This document shows, one piece after another, positions 32,414-43,002 of a stretch of DNA of 48,137 nt. Each line of letters opens with the position of its first letter. Position 1 is the stretch's first letter. Location: contig NZ_JAHBBI010000014.1 in the NCBI RefSeq assembly GCF_019331695.1, forward strand, positions 1-48,137, written 5' to 3'. The notes below the pieces were generated by a model. The model did no database searches, was not told where the DNA came from, and saw nothing but the letters and a program-made list of their open reading frames with translations. The stretch is from Bifidobacterium pluvialisilvae (GTDB lineage Bacteria > Actinomycetota > Actinomycetes > Actinomycetales > Bifidobacteriaceae). The position numbers and the translations under genes were made by a program.

Positions 32414-35400
32414 GTGAAGCAGCGTATCCGCCGTATTATGCGCGATATGGCCGGGCGGGTCGATAATCCGTCATGTGATGGGAACGCATGTCGGACGCCC
32501 TTGCATACCCTCGTAATCAAGAACGATGACGATGCTTCCAACAATAGGGGGCTATGTCATACGTGGCGCAAGGCCGTAGCGGCGACGCTCGCCGTCATCG
32601 TGCCCGCGTTCGTGATGGTGCCCGCGTCGAACGCGGCCACCGGTTCCGGCTCCGTCACCGTCACGTCGGACGGCGTCACGACGTCGGGCGTGTCGACGAT
32701 CGGTTCGTCGTCGATCAACGCGACGTATTCCGCGGCCGATGCCGCGTTCGATAACGCCATCGTCAGCGCCGCCAGTGCCAATACGGTGACGACGTCGCCG
32801 TCCGCCGGCGCCACGTCATCGTCCGATTCATCGACATCCGATTCGTCGACGACCGGCAAGACTACGGCCCCGTCCGAATCGTCGAGCGCGAACACGACGG
32901 GCGGCTCGACGTCGAAAGGCTCCTCGACGTCGGATTCCACGGCAAATAATCCCACGTCCAAGGACTCGACGTCCGATGGCGCGGCATCGACGTCGTCCGG
33001 CAACAATGCCAACGCGAACAACGACGCGACGACGAACGGCGCGACGTCCGACAAATCGACCACGTCGAAGAGCGCGAAATCCACGCCCAAGCGAGCCACC
33101 AAGGCCGCCGCGGACTCCCTTTCCGGCCGTGACTTCGACGGTCAGGTCGTCAAGACCATCAACGGCAAGACGTACATCCTCATCGGCGACGAGCAGCAGC
33201 TGCGCGCCATCGGCACGAAGAAGGCCGTTGTGGGCAAGGTCTGGCAGATCAAGCAGAAATGCGAGCACGTATTGTGTGCCACGGACTCCTCCTGGACCGA
33301 TCAGGGCTCGGAATCGTTGGCCTACGCCGGCGACGCCGATCTTACGGCCGGCGCCAAGCTGCGTGACAAGGAATTCCCCGACCATGACGGCCTGCTGAAC
33401 ACGGTCGGTGCCACGCGAACCAAATACTTCGTCAAGGACGCCGACGGCAACCGCCACAATGTCGACGACGCCACGTACACCGCCAAAACCGGGCTGGCCT
33501 ACACCTCCGACGCGAACTACATCGTGTTCCGCGACATCGACACCTCCTCCGACGCCGAAGTCGGCACGACGTCGGGTGCCGCATGGACGCCGCTCATGTT
33601 CTCCGGCGTCATGCTCGGCGTGGCCGGCGGCGACACCACCGGCTCGCTGTGGAGCGGCATCAACGCCGATGGTGTGAGCACCAATGACACCGCCGCACGC
33701 CCGGTCGTCTCCAACGTCAAGGTGCATCAGACCGGCCAGCTCGATGTACGCAGCCACACCGGCATCGGATTCTTCGGCACCATCTCCAACAAGCTCGACG
33801 AGAACGACCCGTTGCGGGGCGCGGTAACGCCCGCATACGTGAGCAACATCGAACTCAACGACGTGTCGGTGCGGAACGACAGCACCGAAGTGCACGTGGA
33901 CAAGACGCTCATCAGCGCCATCGTCGGCGGGCTCGGCACCATCGTCGGCGGCCTGCTCAGCGAGGCGCTGAAGGCGCTCACCGGCGGCAAGATCGATATC
34001 AGCGGACTCGTCGAAAACCTGCTGACCATCCGCAAGGCCGACCCATCCTCGTTGGCCACCGGGTCGTTCGCCGGGCGCGTCATCGGCTCCGTGACCATCG
34101 ACAAATGCCAGAGCACCGGCGTGACCGTATCCAACGTTGCCGGCATGACCGGCGGCTTCGTCGGCTACGCACAGGGCGAAACGAAGTACGACATCGTCTC
34201 CAATCTGCTCGGCGACATCGTCAAACTGCTGACGAACATCCTCAACGCCATCCCCGGCCTCGGCCTCGGCGACCTCATCACCCTGCTGCTCAACAGCAAC
34301 ATCATCGATGCGGACGCGCTCATCCCCGTCGCCTACTACAACCCGACCATCAGCAGCAGCGCCGTCAAGGACTTCGCCGAAGGCACCGTCATCGGCACGG
34401 CCGGCAAGGACTATGCGGGCGGTTTCGTCGGCATCCAGAACGGCACCATCATCACCAACTCCAGCGTGACCAGCGCCAACGCCTACACCGTCAAAGGCGG
34501 CGCCTACGTCGGCGGCTTCGCCGGACTCATGCGCAACGACGTCATGAAAGGCGCGCTCAGCGAGGTCGGCGTCGAACTCATCCGCCTCTCCCAGCCGCAA
34601 AGCACCACCGTCGGCTCGTCGGTCGACGCCGACGTGACCGTGCAGGCCGGCACCTACGCGGGCGGCTTCGCCGGCGCCATGGCCAACAGCTACGCCGTCA
34701 ACGACACGCTCGACGGCACCATCACGGTCAAGGCCAGCGGCGTCAAGGACGACAAGGGCACCAAGGCGCTCGCAGGCGGATTCACCGGCGTCGCGGCCGT
34801 CGGCTGGGTGTCGGACCTTGGCGCGGGCGAGTCGAAGAACTCCGACCTGCTCACCGGCGTGAACAACCTGCTCGGCGACCTGCTCACCAAGGACCCGGCC
34901 ACGGCGCAAAGCCTGCTCACACTCGTCGGTGTGGAGGAATCGGCGTTGCTTGGCATCCGCACCAGCGGCTCCATCACCGTGGAATCCGGCAACGACTACG
35001 CCGGCGGACTCATCGGCCGCGGCGACGGCACCATGATCGCCGCGTCCGACGCCACCCATGTGAACAAGCTTTCGTTCTGGAAGCATACGAAGCTCACTGT
35101 GCCGACCGAGCGTACGAACGTCATCGGCGGACTGAAATCGGTGAGCACCACCGGCTCGTACGCGGGCGGCATCGCCGGCAAGCTCAGCACCGCCTCCATC
35201 GGCGGCCTCGTCAACCAGACCGTCGGCCTCGGCGAATACCTGCCGTTCGAAGTCAGCGGCACCACCGTCTCCGGCGAGAGCGATGGCCTCACCGTCACCG
35301 CCAAGGGCGAGTATGCGGGTGGCGGCATCGGCTTCGCCATGGGCGGCAACATCGGCAAGGCCACCACGGCCTACGACAAGGCCGCCGTGCCGGATTCGGC

Positions 35401-38400
35401 CGCCGTGGCCGTCACCGGTGTGAAATCCGTGACCGCGACCAACCGCGCCGGCGGCTTCATCGGCGTCTCCGGCCCCGGCGACCTGCTCAGCGCCGGCGGC
35501 GTCGACCTGCTCGGCCTCGGCCTCATCAAAATCGAGGGCCTGCTCTCCGTGGCGGCCGGCGTGAAGATCGCCATCGACGACGTCACCGTCTCCGGCATTC
35601 CGACCGGCATGAACGTCGCCGCCACCGGCAAGCACGTTGACGGCGAATCCACGCAGTACATGGCCGGCGGCTTCGTCGCCCAGTCGAACAGCACCCAGGC
35701 CACCGACGCGCACGTGACCAACCTCGCATCCGTGACCGCCGACGGCACCACCGGCAACGCGGGCGGCTTCGTCGGCGTCTCCGTGACCGGCAGCCTCGCC
35801 GATGTGCTGCCCAAGGACGACGACGGCGCGCTCAAATCCATCCTCAGCCTCGGCGGCAAGGAGGGCCTCATCACCGCCATCGGCTACATGGTGCCCAAGT
35901 ACACCAATGCCGACGTCGCATTCGTCAACGGCGGCACTGTGACCGCCAACATGGCCGGAGGCTTCGCCGGTGACCTGCAAAGCGGCAAGATCGACGACGC
36001 CAAGACGGCCGGCGGCAGCGGCTGGGCCGTGACCAACATCGACACCGTCAACGGCGGCGCCTACGCGGGCGGATTCGCCGGCCGTGCCCGGTCCGGTGCG
36101 CTCGCCTCCTCCGACGGCGGCATCAGCATCCTCGGCGGTCTGGGCGATCTCGGTTTGGATGTCAACGACCTGGTCAGCGTGGCCGGCGCCTACGTGCCGG
36201 TGATTGCGGGCGCGGGCGTGCACTCCGACGACACCACCGTCGAGAAGACCAGTGGCCGTAAGATTTCCGACCCCGACAATCCGGGACTCAAGGTGACGGC
36301 CTCGCGACTGGCCGACACCGACTCGCAGTCCGGCTCGGCCGGCGGCTACATCGGCTACGGCTCCGGCGTGCAGGTCTCCGACTCCGACGTCACGCAGCTG
36401 CGTCACACCACCGTCAAGGAGCCGAGCGCACTGGAAGGCACCGACGGCAGCCCCTACTTCGACACCGCCAAAAGCTCGTACGCGGTGACGGCCAAGCGTT
36501 TCGCCGGCGGCTACATCGGCCGCATGGACATCGGCTCCGCGGCCTCCGTGGGTGGCGGCCTCAAGGTGCTCAAGGACATCAAGCTCACCCAGATCGCCAG
36601 CGTGCTGTCGGTGGTGGTCTCCACCATCGAGCACTCCGACGTGACCGGCGCGGCCGCAGGCTATGCGGTCATCGCCAGCGACACCAGCGACGCGCAGAAC
36701 GCCATCGGCGAGGCAGGCGGCTTCGTGGGCAGCGTCAAGGGTGGCCACATCCAGGACTCCAGCGCGCACAGCTTCTCGCATATCATCGGCCAGGTGACGG
36801 CCGGCGGCTACGCGGGCGGCATCGCCCCCGGCGACGTGGCCAGCGTGCTCAACGACTCCTCGCTGTTCAGCGGACTCGTCTCCACCAGCGGCACGCTCGC
36901 TTCGCTGATGCAGGACTTCGTGCCCACCGTGCGCAACAGCTCCACCGACGCCGTGCCCTGCGGCGGCGTGGTCCGCGCACAGGCGGCCTCCGACGCCGCC
37001 ACGCTGCGCGGCGTGGCCGGCGGCTACGTGGGCAACAACGAAGGCGGCCACATCTGGGGCAACAACAACGCCTCGTGGAAGAACGAGAACGACGGCGAAC
37101 ACCATTACACGGGCGCCCAGCGCACGGCGTTCGCCGCACGCATCCGCTCCGTCTACGGCGCGGAGATGGCCGGCGGCTACACCGGCTTCATGCATGCGGC
37201 CAGCACCGCCAAGACCGGCAGTCTCAGCCTGTTGTTCGGCGTCGTCAAGGTCGATAATCTGCTCGGCGCGTTGCAGGTGAGCTACCCGACCGAAGAGAAC
37301 ACGCAGGTCACCGGACCGCTGCGCAACCTCGACTACGCCACCTGGCAGGCCTGGGCCAAGGCCGTCGGCTCCCGCGGCGGCTACGGCAAGGAATTCGCCG
37401 AACTCCTGAAGAACGCCGGCAGCATCACCGATCAGGAAACACTGAACAAGGCCATCGACACCTATATCTATGGCACCAACGTGGTGGCCGGACGCTCCTC
37501 GTACGCCTCCGGCGCGAACACGGCCGACGGCGGCATCGCCGGAGGCCACGTGGGCCTCATGCGCGCCGGCGTCATCACCAACGGCCAGACGCAGGACACC
37601 AGGCAGGTCAAGGCCATGCGTGCCGCAGGCGGCTTCGCGGGAAGCATGGAATCCGGCGGCGCCGTCGAACTCGGCAGCCTTGACGTGGCCGGCGGACTCA
37701 TCAGCGCCGACCTCGGTGCACTGCTGCCGCAGGTTCTCAACGTGTTCGTGCCCGTTGCCAAGACATCGTCCGTGGCCGGCTACCGCCGCGGCATGACCGT
37801 GACCGCCACCGGCACCGACCTGACGCATATGAATGGCTTCGCCGGCGGCTACGTCGGCTACGCCTCCGGCGCGCAGATCTGGGGCGACAAGACTTTCGAC
37901 GTCAACACCGACGCCAACGCCGACGACCGTTGGACCCTCACCGCCACGCACTCCGGCGCCAAGGCCACCGGCGCCCACGTGACCAACCTGCGCCGCGTTT
38001 CCGGCACGAACACCGTGGGCGGCTACGCGGGTCTCATCACCGCGGCCGGCATGGCCGAAGCCAACACCAACGCCACCGAAGGCGTGCTGCAGAAGCTGCT
38101 CAACAGCCTTATCAACACGCCCAACAAGCTGGTCTCCGTGCTCGACGCCACGGTCTCCACCGTGCGCGGCGCCTCCGTGGCGTCCGTCAAGGACGGCGGC
38201 AGCGGCGAGGCATGGGGCTTCACCGTCGACGGCTCCTACAAGGTCGGCGGCGTGACCAAGTACGCCCGTGCGGCGGGCGGATTCGCCGGATCGATGAAAG
38301 CCGTCGTGGCCGGCACCGAAACCGGCGGCACCTCCGCACTCGACACGCTCACCGTGGGCGGCCTGCGCGGCGTCGACGGCGGCCAGTACGCCGGCGGTTT

Positions 38401-40780
38401 CTTCGGCCAGGCCGACACCACATCCGTGGCGTCCGTGGCCGGCACCGACGGAATCAATGGCTCCACCGACCAGAGCACCGGACTGCTGCTCGACCTCATC
38501 AAGGCCGGCAACGTCAGTGCGCTCGACGCCTTCCGCACGTTCATCCACCATGCGAGCGTCAACGGCGTGGCCGACGGCATCCAGATCCGCGCCCACGACG
38601 CCAGCAAGCAGGGCATCCTCGACTCCACGCGCTTCACCGGCGCGGCAGGCGGCTTCGGCGGCGGCCTCATCAACAGCACCGTCGACTACGGCACCGTCAC
38701 CAACCTCAACAGCGTCAAGGGCGTCAACTACGCGGGCGGCTTCGTCGGCCACCTCGGCAAGGCCGGCACCGTGGACGTCGACAACGCCGGCGTCTCCAAA
38801 CTGCTCGGCGCGACTGCCGGTGTGCTCGACATCTGGGGCTCCCACGCCGAACACTCGTCCGTCGCGGGCATCGCCGCCGGCTTCACCGTCGACGCATCCC
38901 ACGCCGGCGACCAGAAGTACACCAACACCAAGGGCACCGGCTCGGCCACCGGCCGCGAGGTCGTAGGCGGCTTCGCCGGCTACGCCGACCTCGCGCGCAT
39001 CGCCGACTCCACGGTGACGAACCTCAAGAAGACGTCCAGCGCCGAGATCGCCGGCGGCTTCGTCGGCGAGACCACGCACGCGTACCTCGTCGACCTCGAC
39101 GCCAGCTCGCCGCTCGTCGATCTGGTGCTCCAGATCGTGAACCTGCTCGTCAAGGCGCTGTATCTCAACAAGATCGACGTCATCGATTTGGGCAAATGGT
39201 TCCCCCAGCTCGACGGCAAGGACAGCCTCTTCAACCTCAAGGTGCTCTCGAAAGGCGACGTACTGTACGTAAACCTCTTCGGATTCAAGATCGGCGTAAG
39301 CCTCTCCAAGAAGAGCGACACGAACAATCAGCAGACCGACGTGGCCATCATCACCATCGGCGACTCCGTCATCAAACTGCCCTGCAACAACGACGGCATC
39401 ATCCAGGACGAGAACACGCGCGAAAACCTGAGCGTGCAGCTCATCAAGGGCAACCGCACCAAGGCCGTGAACTCCTCCGTCACCGGCATCGCGCCGAACG
39501 GGTACGACGTGTTCGGCGGCGGCGCCACGCAGACGACCGACGGCGTGGCCTCGCTCCCGACCGGATACGCGGGCGGCTTCGCCGGCCTCAACGCCGAAGG
39601 CGTGCTGCAGAACGACCACATGACCTACGCCGACACCATACGCGGCACCAGCGGCCTCGTCGACCCGTTCGGCAACACCACGCTCAAATCCAACTGGAAC
39701 TTCAACAGCACGAAGAAGATCGTCGGACCGGACGACGACGGCCGCTACAACACGTACCGCGTGTATCGCACGGCCGATGACTCGGCCGACGCGGCGAACG
39801 TCGACGTGAACGGCACGGCGACGAAGATTTCGGACAAGACGACCGACGACGCGACCAAACTCGACCGTTGGGACGTGAACTACTACCAGACCGTCAACGC
39901 CTACGACGCCGCCACCGCCGGCAGCGACGCGGCCGGCGATGCGAAGACCGACTGGGTGGGCATCAAGGACGCGACCGTCGCCACGGCCGGCGGTACCGCT
40001 TCGTCGAAGTCGCTTGGCGTCTACGTCTCCGCCGCCAAGGCCGTGCTCATGCTTGACAAGGCCGTGGACGACAACACCGGCGGGTTCACGCCCGAGCCCG
40101 ACGACGGCCAGGACCCGTGCGGCGAAAACGGCTGCAAGACCACCGACCTGACCCTGCAGAAGGTCTGGAAGAACGGCGCGTTGGAGAAGCCGAAATCCAT
40201 CCAACTGGAGATCCGCGCCTACTACACGGACGCCGACGGCAAGCGCGTGGAAGCCAAAACCATCGCCTGCTACGAGGCAGACTGCTCCACCAGCACGGTC
40301 ATGATGCCGCTGAAGGAGACCATGGATTCGAGCGATGGGTCGCTGTGGAGCGACACGTGGCGCAAGACCATCAGCCGCAAACTGCCGGTCGCATTCGTGG
40401 ACGGCAAGGACGCGAACGGCGACGACATCGTGCGGTACTACACGTACACCGTCACCGAGGTTGGCATGACGTTTGCCGACGGGTCAAGCAAGACGCCGGC
40501 CGAAGCCGGGTACGCGGTGGACGTGCAGTACGACACCAAGGAGAACGTGGCGACCATCACCAACTCCTCGCCGCTGCCCAACACCGGCGGCGAAGGCGTG
40601 ATGTGGCTGCTGCTCCTCGGCGTGCTGCTCGTGGCCGCCGGCAGTGCCTGGTACCTGCGCAACCGGTATGTTGCCGGTGGTGCGGGAGCCGGCTCGGCCG
40701 GAGGTGCGGGCGTCGGTTCGGCTTCGGGCGGTCGCGGCCCCGGTGGCTCCGGCAGAAAGCGAGGTGCCCATGCCGCATGA
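32414..40780 (+). CDS. giant LPXTG-anchored pilus/surface adhesin
   Basis: 2,788 residues from a GTG preceded by AGAAAGGACG. Signal sequence with a long N-region (about 1-52), hydrophobic core at 54-70, and likely cleavage after ASNA (74). Residues 75-235 are a Ser/Thr/Asp/Asn linker. The body holds about 30 copies of an AGGF(V/A)G-type word, roughly every 60-100 residues (YAGGFVG, VAGGYVG and so on), resembling the GLUG motif and suggesting a long beta-solenoid. A C-terminal domain (TTDLTLQKVWKNGALEKPKS to TYTVTEVGMTFADG) looks like a Cna-B fold. Sorting signal LPNTG at 2721-2725, hydrophobic helix, then Arg-rich residues; the tail after the helix is unusually long (about 40 residues, Gly/Ala/Ser-rich, ending RKRGAHAA). 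First gene of the pilus locus; likely the adhesive subunit. Confidence 0.9.
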   Translation: MKQRIRRIMRDMAGRVDNPSCDGNACRTPLHTLVIKNDDDASNNRGLCHTWRKAVAATLAVIVPAFVMVPASNAATGSGSVTVTSDGVTTSGVSTIGSSSINATYSAADAAFDNAIVSAASANTVTTSPSAGATSSSDSSTSDSSTTGKTTAPSESSSANTTGGSTSKGSSTSDSTANNPTSKDSTSDGAASTSSGNNANANNDATTNGATSDKSTTSKSAKSTPKRATKAAADSLSGRDFDGQVVKTINGKTYILIGDEQQLRAIGTKKAVVGKVWQIKQKCEHVLCATDSSWTDQGSESLAYAGDADLTAGAKLRDKEFPDHDGLLNTVGATRTKYFVKDADGNRHNVDDATYTAKTGLAYTSDANYIVFRDIDTSSDAEVGTTSGAAWTPLMFSGVMLGVAGGDTTGSLWSGINADGVSTNDTAARPVVSNVKVHQTGQLDVRSHTGIGFFGTISNKLDENDPLRGAVTPAYVSNIELNDVSVRNDSTEVHVDKTLISAIVGGLGTIVGGLLSEALKALTGGKIDISGLVENLLTIRKADPSSLATGSFAGRVIGSVTIDKCQSTGVTVSNVAGMTGGFVGYAQGETKYDIVSNLLGDIVKLLTNILNAIPGLGLGDLITLLLNSNIIDADALIPVAYYNPTISSSAVKDFAEGTVIGTAGKDYAGGFVGIQNGTIITNSSVTSANAYTVKGGAYVGGFAGLMRNDVMKGALSEVGVELIRLSQPQSTTVGSSVDADVTVQAGTYAGGFAGAMANSYAVNDTLDGTITVKASGVKDDKGTKALAGGFTGVAAVGWVSDLGAGESKNSDLLTGVNNLLGDLLTKDPATAQSLLTLVGVEESALLGIRTSGSITVESGNDYAGGLIGRGDGTMIAASDATHVNKLSFWKHTKLTVPTERTNVIGGLKSVSTTGSYAGGIAGKLSTASIGGLVNQTVGLGEYLPFEVSGTTVSGESDGLTVTAKGEYAGGGIGFAMGGNIGKATTAYDKAAVPDSAAVAVTGVKSVTATNRAGGFIGVSGPGDLLSAGGVDLLGLGLIKIEGLLSVAAGVKIAIDDVTVSGIPTGMNVAATGKHVDGESTQYMAGGFVAQSNSTQATDAHVTNLASVTADGTTGNAGGFVGVSVTGSLADVLPKDDDGALKSILSLGGKEGLITAIGYMVPKYTNADVAFVNGGTVTANMAGGFAGDLQSGKIDDAKTAGGSGWAVTNIDTVNGGAYAGGFAGRARSGALASSDGGISILGGLGDLGLDVNDLVSVAGAYVPVIAGAGVHSDDTTVEKTSGRKISDPDNPGLKVTASRLADTDSQSGSAGGYIGYGSGVQVSDSDVTQLRHTTVKEPSALEGTDGSPYFDTAKSSYAVTAKRFAGGYIGRMDIGSAASVGGGLKVLKDIKLTQIASVLSVVVSTIEHSDVTGAAAGYAVIASDTSDAQNAIGEAGGFVGSVKGGHIQDSSAHSFSHIIGQVTAGGYAGGIAPGDVASVLNDSSLFSGLVSTSGTLASLMQDFVPTVRNSSTDAVPCGGVVRAQAASDAATLRGVAGGYVGNNEGGHIWGNNNASWKNENDGEHHYTGAQRTAFAARIRSVYGAEMAGGYTGFMHAASTAKTGSLSLLFGVVKVDNLLGALQVSYPTEENTQVTGPLRNLDYATWQAWAKAVGSRGGYGKEFAELLKNAGSITDQETLNKAIDTYIYGTNVVAGRSSYASGANTADGGIAGGHVGLMRAGVITNGQTQDTRQVKAMRAAGGFAGSMESGGAVELGSLDVAGGLISADLGALLPQVLNVFVPVAKTSSVAGYRRGMTVTATGTDLTHMNGFAGGYVGYASGAQIWGDKTFDVNTDANADDRWTLTATHSGAKATGAHVTNLRRVSGTNTVGGYAGLITAAGMAEANTNATEGVLQKLLNSLINTPNKLVSVLDATVSTVRGASVASVKDGGSGEAWGFTVDGSYKVGGVTKYARAAGGFAGSMKAVVAGTETGGTSALDTLTVGGLRGVDGGQYAGGFFGQADTTSVASVAGTDGINGSTDQSTGLLLDLIKAGNVSALDAFRTFIHHASVNGVADGIQIRAHDASKQGILDSTRFTGAAGGFGGGLINSTVDYGTVTNLNSVKGVNYAGGFVGHLGKAGTVDVDNAGVSKLLGATAGVLDIWGSHAEHSSVAGIAAGFTVDASHAGDQKYTNTKGTGSATGREVVGGFAGYADLARIADSTVTNLKKTSSAEIAGGFVGETTHAYLVDLDASSPLVDLVLQIVNLLVKALYLNKIDVIDLGKWFPQLDGKDSLFNLKVLSKGDVLYVNLFGFKIGVSLSKKSDTNNQQTDVAIITIGDSVIKLPCNNDGIIQDENTRENLSVQLIKGNRTKAVNSSVTGIAPNGYDVFGGGATQTTDGVASLPTGYAGGFAGLNAEGVLQNDHMTYADTIRGTSGLVDPFGNTTLKSNWNFNSTKKIVGPDDDGRYNTYRVYRTADDSADAANVDVNGTATKISDKTTDDATKLDRWDVNYYQTVNAYDAATAGSDAAGDAKTDWVGIKDATVATAGGTASSKSLGVYVSAAKAVLMLDKAVDDNTGGFTPEPDDGQDPCGENGCKTTDLTLQKVWKNGALEKPKSIQLEIRAYYTDADGKRVEAKTIACYEADCSTSTVMMPLKETMDSSDGSLWSDTWRKTISRKLPVAFVDGKDANGDDIVRYYTYTVTEVGMTFADGSSKTPAEAGYAVDVQYDTKENVATITNSSPLPNTGGEGVMWLLLLGVLLVAAGSAWYLRNRYVAGGAGAGSAGGAGVGSASGGRGPGGSGRKRGAHAA

Positions 40781-40850
40781 CGAAAACGAAATCGGCTTTC
40801 GCCCGATGCGATGTTGACGGCGGTCTGACGGCCGCGGTCTCTCCCTCCGT

Positions 40851-40888
40851 CACGGCTTCGCCGTGCCACCTCCCTCGTCAGAGGGAGG
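40851..40888. repeat. two hairpins between adhesin and major pilin genes
   Basis: CACGGC-TTC-GCCGTG (40851-40865) and CCTCCCTC-GTCA-GAGGGAGG (40869-40888). The second contains the GTCAGAGG word shared with the spacer repeats. No T-run, so termination is uncertain. Confidence 0.45.
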
Positions 40889-40950
40889 CATTGCCAACGC
40901 ATCCATGTGGACCAAGCGAAGGCGTACGCCCTCGGCCCCCTCTGACGAGG

Positions 40951-41071
40951 CTGAGCCGTTAAACGGGCAGTCCGGTGGATTGTCCGCCGTCAAGCGAGGG
41001 CGTATGCCCTCAGCCCCCTCTGACGAGGGGGCTGGCTGCCGTAGGCAGTCTGGGGGAGAGACGACACCTCC
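40951..41071. repeat. 121-bp direct repeat A, upstream of the major pilin gene
   Basis: Runs from CTGAGCCGTTAAACGGGCAG to GGGGGAGAGACGACACCTCC. It aligns without gaps to 43003-43123 and I count six differences in 121 bp. It contains the words GCGAGGGCGTATGCCCTC and CCCCCTCTGACGAGGGGGC, both hairpin-forming. It makes up much of the 354-bp spacer 40781-41134. Confidence 0.85.
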
Positions 41072-41134
41072 ATAGCACCACAACTCAAGATTTTCCACCT
41101 GTACACCATGTCCATCAAGAAGAAAGGAACAGTG

Positions 41135-42796
41135 ATGAACTCACTGATGAAGAAGGCCATCGCCACCGTCGCGGCGGCCGCAACGGCCCTTGGCCTGGCC
41201 GCCGTCACCGGCGCCACCGCCAACGCGGCTGGTGAAAACGCCACCCTGACCGTGAGCACCAGCGACGCCAAATTCGCCGGCAAGACCGCCAACGCCTACA
41301 AGATGTTCGATGCCGATGTGACCGGCAGTGGCTCCAGCAGGACCGTGACCTACAAGCTGGACGACAACTGGAAGACGTTCTTCACCACCACTACGGACGG
41401 CACGAGTGGCGCACCCTGCTCCGACAACGACGCCCTCGACCAGTGCTCCTCCGACTATGTGAAGGGTCTGAAGGACGACGCTCTCCGCAGCTTCGCCCAG
41501 AAGGCCGCTATCTGGGCTCAGAGGAACGACATCGCCGCTGTGACCCCGGCCGCCAAGATTTCCGACGCCGTCAATAACGAGGGCAAGTATACCGGTTCGT
41601 TTACCGGACTGGATTACGGCTACTACGTCGTCGCCGTGCCCGGCGCTTCCGTCATCGACGCGAAGAGCCAGTACGCTTCGCTCGTCTCCGTGCATGAGCA
41701 GCCGGCGTCCGTCGAAATCAAGGGCGAGCTGCCTACCGTCGACAAGAAGGTGAACGACAAGGACGCCATCGACGCGAAAATCGGCCAGCAGCTCACCTTC
41801 ACGCTGACCTCCACCATCCCCGACATGACTGCCTACGACAGCTACACCTTCAACTTTGTCGATACCCTGTCCAAGGGATTGACGCTGGTGCAGAATGTAA
41901 CGGATCCGCAGAACCCGGTCTTCGAGCCGACAGTGACGATCACCGATGGCACGACCACCGACACCTTGACGAAGGACACCGACTACACCACTACTGTGGA
42001 CGCCGCCGATAAGGATGGCAACGTCATGCTGCACGTCAACATGAAGGACTTCAAGGCCAAGCATCTGAAAGATGCCGGCAAGACCATCACCGTCACCTAC
42101 AAGGCCACGCTGAACGAGAACGCCATCGTCGGCGGCACGGGCAACACCAACTCCGCCTCCATCCACTACACCACCAACCCGAAGAACACCGAGTCCGGCG
42201 ACTCCCAGCCGGACACCGTGCGCACGTACACCTACGGCTTCACCATCGATAAGTACACCGGCACGTACGGCACCAACGCCAAGCGTCTGGCCGGCGCCAA
42301 GTTCCAGCTGCAGGATGCCAGCGGCGCCGAAATCCCGGTCGTGCAGGAGTCGGCCGGCAGCGAAACCGAAGCCGCCGTCTACCGTGTGGCAACGTCCGGC
42401 GAAACCGCCGCCACCGAAATCGTCACTCCGAACAGCGGTAAGCTCACTTTCAAGGGCCTTGCCAACGGCAAGTACCTGCTCGAAGAGACTGAAGCCCCGA
42501 AGGAGTACAACAAGCTCGCCAACAAGATCGGCATCAATATCGAAGGCGACAACGGCAAGGCTGATCCCGCCAAGGCCACCGTTAGCGTGACGTACGACAA
42601 CAACGCCGGTGCTGACAACTATGATCAGTCGGCTGTGGAGGATGCCAAGGGCCAGAAGACCATCATCCCGGTGAAGAACGAATCCGGCGTGACGCTGCCC
42701 GGCACCGGTGGCATGGGTACCGTCGCGTTCACCGTGGTCGGCGTGCTCATCGTCGCCTTCGGCATCGCCTGGGCCATCCGCCGCAAGCGCGCCTGA
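41135..42796 (+). CDS. major pilin (SpaA/FimA-type shaft subunit)
   Basis: 553 residues with signal peptide (MKKAIATVAAAATALGLAAV, cleavage after TANA). An N-terminal domain is followed by the segment LPTVDKKVND at 199-208, whose Lys204/205 is in the position of the pilin-motif lysine joined by the sortase. Cna-B-like domains follow, with an E-box YLLEETEAPKEY at 447-458 that supports intramolecular isopeptide bonds. Sorting signal LPGTG at 521-525, hydrophobic helix, RRKRA. AAAGGAAC is 7 nt before ATG 41135; ATG 41108 adds nine residues and lacks a site. Between two near-identical 121-bp repeats. Confidence 0.92.
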   Translation: MNSLMKKAIATVAAAATALGLAAVTGATANAAGENATLTVSTSDAKFAGKTANAYKMFDADVTGSGSSRTVTYKLDDNWKTFFTTTTDGTSGAPCSDNDALDQCSSDYVKGLKDDALRSFAQKAAIWAQRNDIAAVTPAAKISDAVNNEGKYTGSFTGLDYGYYVVAVPGASVIDAKSQYASLVSVHEQPASVEIKGELPTVDKKVNDKDAIDAKIGQQLTFTLTSTIPDMTAYDSYTFNFVDTLSKGLTLVQNVTDPQNPVFEPTVTITDGTTTDTLTKDTDYTTTVDAADKDGNVMLHVNMKDFKAKHLKDAGKTITVTYKATLNENAIVGGTGNTNSASIHYTTNPKNTESGDSQPDTVRTYTYGFTIDKYTGTYGTNAKRLAGAKFQLQDASGAEIPVVQESAGSETEAAVYRVATSGETAATEIVTPNSGKLTFKGLANGKYLLEETEAPKEYNKLANKIGINIEGDNGKADPAKATVSVTYDNNAGADNYDQSAVEDAKGQKTIIPVKNESGVTLPGTGGMGTVAFTVVGVLIVAFGIAWAIRRKRA

Positions 42797-42806
42797 CAGG
42801 TGCACT

Positions 42807-42958
42807 TGTCATCCTGAGCGGAGCCCCCTCTTGTCATCCTGAGCGGAGGACGCAGTCCGGAGTCGAAGGATCTTGGTGCCCGGCGGGGCAAGATCCTTCG
42901 ACTCGCTCCGCTCGCTCAGGATGACAACAAGGGAGATCGCTCGCTCAGGATGACAACA
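42807..42958. repeat. TCATCCTGAGC-type palindrome after the pilin gene
   Basis: TTGTCATCCTGAGCGG starts a near-complete palindrome (42831-42926) with apex GGTGCCCGGCGGGGC. A truncated unit precedes it (CTTGTCATCC at 42815) and a terminal unit is duplicated at 29-bp spacing (GCTCAGG at 42914 and 42943). Confidence 0.8.
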
Positions 42959-43002
42959 GGCTCGGCTCCTCTGACGAGGGGGCTCCCGGCAAAGTCGGGT
43001 GG

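Noticed and set aside
32828-40204. 2,458-codon frame on the minus strand opposite the giant adhesin
   Set aside because: A mirror of the adhesin's codon bias; Gly/Ala/Val/Asp/His-rich with no domain, while the plus strand has signal peptide, Cna-B domain and LPNTG.
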